NCBI GenBank assembly: GCA_012513125.1
Contig: JAAZCS010000326.1
Location: 1-5,801 of the forward strand
Length of the DNA stretch: 5,801 bases
Source of the DNA: Treponema sp.
GTDB lineage: Bacteria; Spirochaetota; Spirochaetia; Treponematales; Treponemataceae
Direction of reading: 5' to 3'
Position 1 is the first letter of the stretch. Each line of letters begins with the position of its first letter. The translations under genes and the position numbers were made by a program. The notes under the pieces were generated by a model. That model was not told the DNA's origin. It saw nothing but the letters and a program-made list of their open reading frames with translations, and searched no databases. Positions 5,263-5,801 of the stretch are shown here, piece by piece.

Positions 5263-5801
5263 ATGAAAAAAAGTTTAATTATTGTTAATACAAATAAAAT
5301 TGAATCTAAAGAACTATCAATTGAGATTTCTCAATATTTGCAATCTAAATCGATTTCAAGTGAGTTTGTAAACTTTGATGGTTTTACTGCAAATCAAGAG
5401 ATAAAAGATTTTGATTTTATTATTACTTTAGGTGGGGATGGAACTGTTTTATACGCAGCAAGAAATTGTGTTCAGTCTAAAATACCGATTTTTCCAATCA
5501 ATTTAGGTGAGTTTGGTTTTATTGCATCAGTTTCTCCAGATGATTGGAAATCTCCACTTGATGATTTTTTATGTGGAAAAGCTCCAATTCAAGAACGATG
5601 CATGATAAAAGTTGTACATTCTAGGGGAAATGTTGATAAGAATACATTTCTTGCGTTAAATGATGTAGTAATTAGCTCAAATATGGCTTGTAGAACAATT
5701 CGATTGGATATTTCGTATGATTCTAATCATCTGTGCAAATTAAAGTCTGATGGTGTTATTTTTGCAACTCCAACAGGTTCCACTGCATATTCAGCATCGG
5801 C
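5263..5801 (+). CDS. nadK: NAD kinase, N-terminal part (3' end beyond the window)
   Basis: An open frame starts with ATG at 5263 and continues to the window edge, giving 179 whole codons of an expected 280-300. NAD kinase phosphorylates NAD at the 2' hydroxyl using ATP (or polyphosphate in some bacteria) and is the only source of NADP. Visible signatures are a short Rossmann-like start (KKSLIIVNT), GGDGT at 57-61 (the diagnostic kinase motif with D59), NLGEFGFIA at 80-88, ALNDVVI at 131-137 (usually NE, here N133-D134), and SDGVIFATPTGSTAYS at 162-177, which binds the NAD substrate. The start follows the preceding TAA by four bases and has no clear Shine-Dalgarno, so it is probably read as the third gene of a cheW-led operon. 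The predicted start is supported because the first beta strand begins directly after it. By Treponema gene order, recN might follow; that is a recollection to test. Confidence 0.95.
   Translation, partial: MKKSLIIVNTNKIESKELSIEISQYLQSKSISSEFVNFDGFTANQEIKDFDFIITLGGDGTVLYAARNCVQSKIPIFPINLGEFGFIASVSPDDWKSPLDDFLCGKAPIQERCMIKVVHSRGNVDKNTFLALNDVVISSNMACRTIRLDISYDSNHLCKLKSDGVIFATPTGSTAYSAS

Noticed and set aside
1..5801. Mobile element, defence system or CRISPR array
   Set aside because: No transposase, integrase, nuclease or toxin-like gene, no regularly spaced repeats and no target-site duplications were seen. All the sequence is accounted for by housekeeping-type genes on one strand.

Overview
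The window is a compact, AT-rich stretch (about 30% G+C by a spot count) with every recognisable gene on the + strand. Gene content and order point to a spirochaete, most likely a Treponema. An OmpH/Skp-like gene sits directly upstream of mutS, and a cheW, DegT-like, NAD kinase series follows. From memory, and unchecked, Treponema pallidum has the same two blocks as TP0327-TP0328 and TP0439-TP0441. No transposase, integrase, tRNA, rRNA, CRISPR array or phage gene was seen.

Layout. Bases 1-216 hold the 3' end of an OmpH/Skp family periplasmic chaperone gene. It overlaps by one base (TAATG) with mutS (216-2816), a full-length mismatch-repair ATPase with all its expected motifs. A 41-base gap carries two copies of the palindrome TAATATTA, which can form a hairpin just before a GTG-started comF-family gene (2858-3628; double zinc finger plus phosphoribosyltransferase domain). 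The only substantial spacer, 3629-3728, is 100 bases long. It holds a plausible promoter, two mutually exclusive short hairpins and a good ribosome binding site for cheW (3729-4205). cheW is followed with zero spacing by a DegT/DnrJ/EryC1/StrS-fold gene (4206-5258), then after four bases by an NAD kinase gene that runs off the window (5263 onward).

How the genes relate. skp-mutS-comF reads as one likely transcript and cheW-degT-nadK as a second. The functions are mixed: envelope biogenesis, DNA repair, chemotaxis coupling and NADP synthesis. These look like conserved housekeeping neighbourhoods rather than one pathway. No new multi-gene system is evident. The most interesting item is the DegT-like protein. 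It keeps the fold motifs and the PLP-pocket Asp and Gln, but appears to lack the Schiff-base lysine, with His185 or Glu183 near that place, and also lacks the usual Asn-Tyr-Arg motif. It may be a pseudo-enzyme or a lysine-less PLP enzyme tied to a chemotaxis gene.
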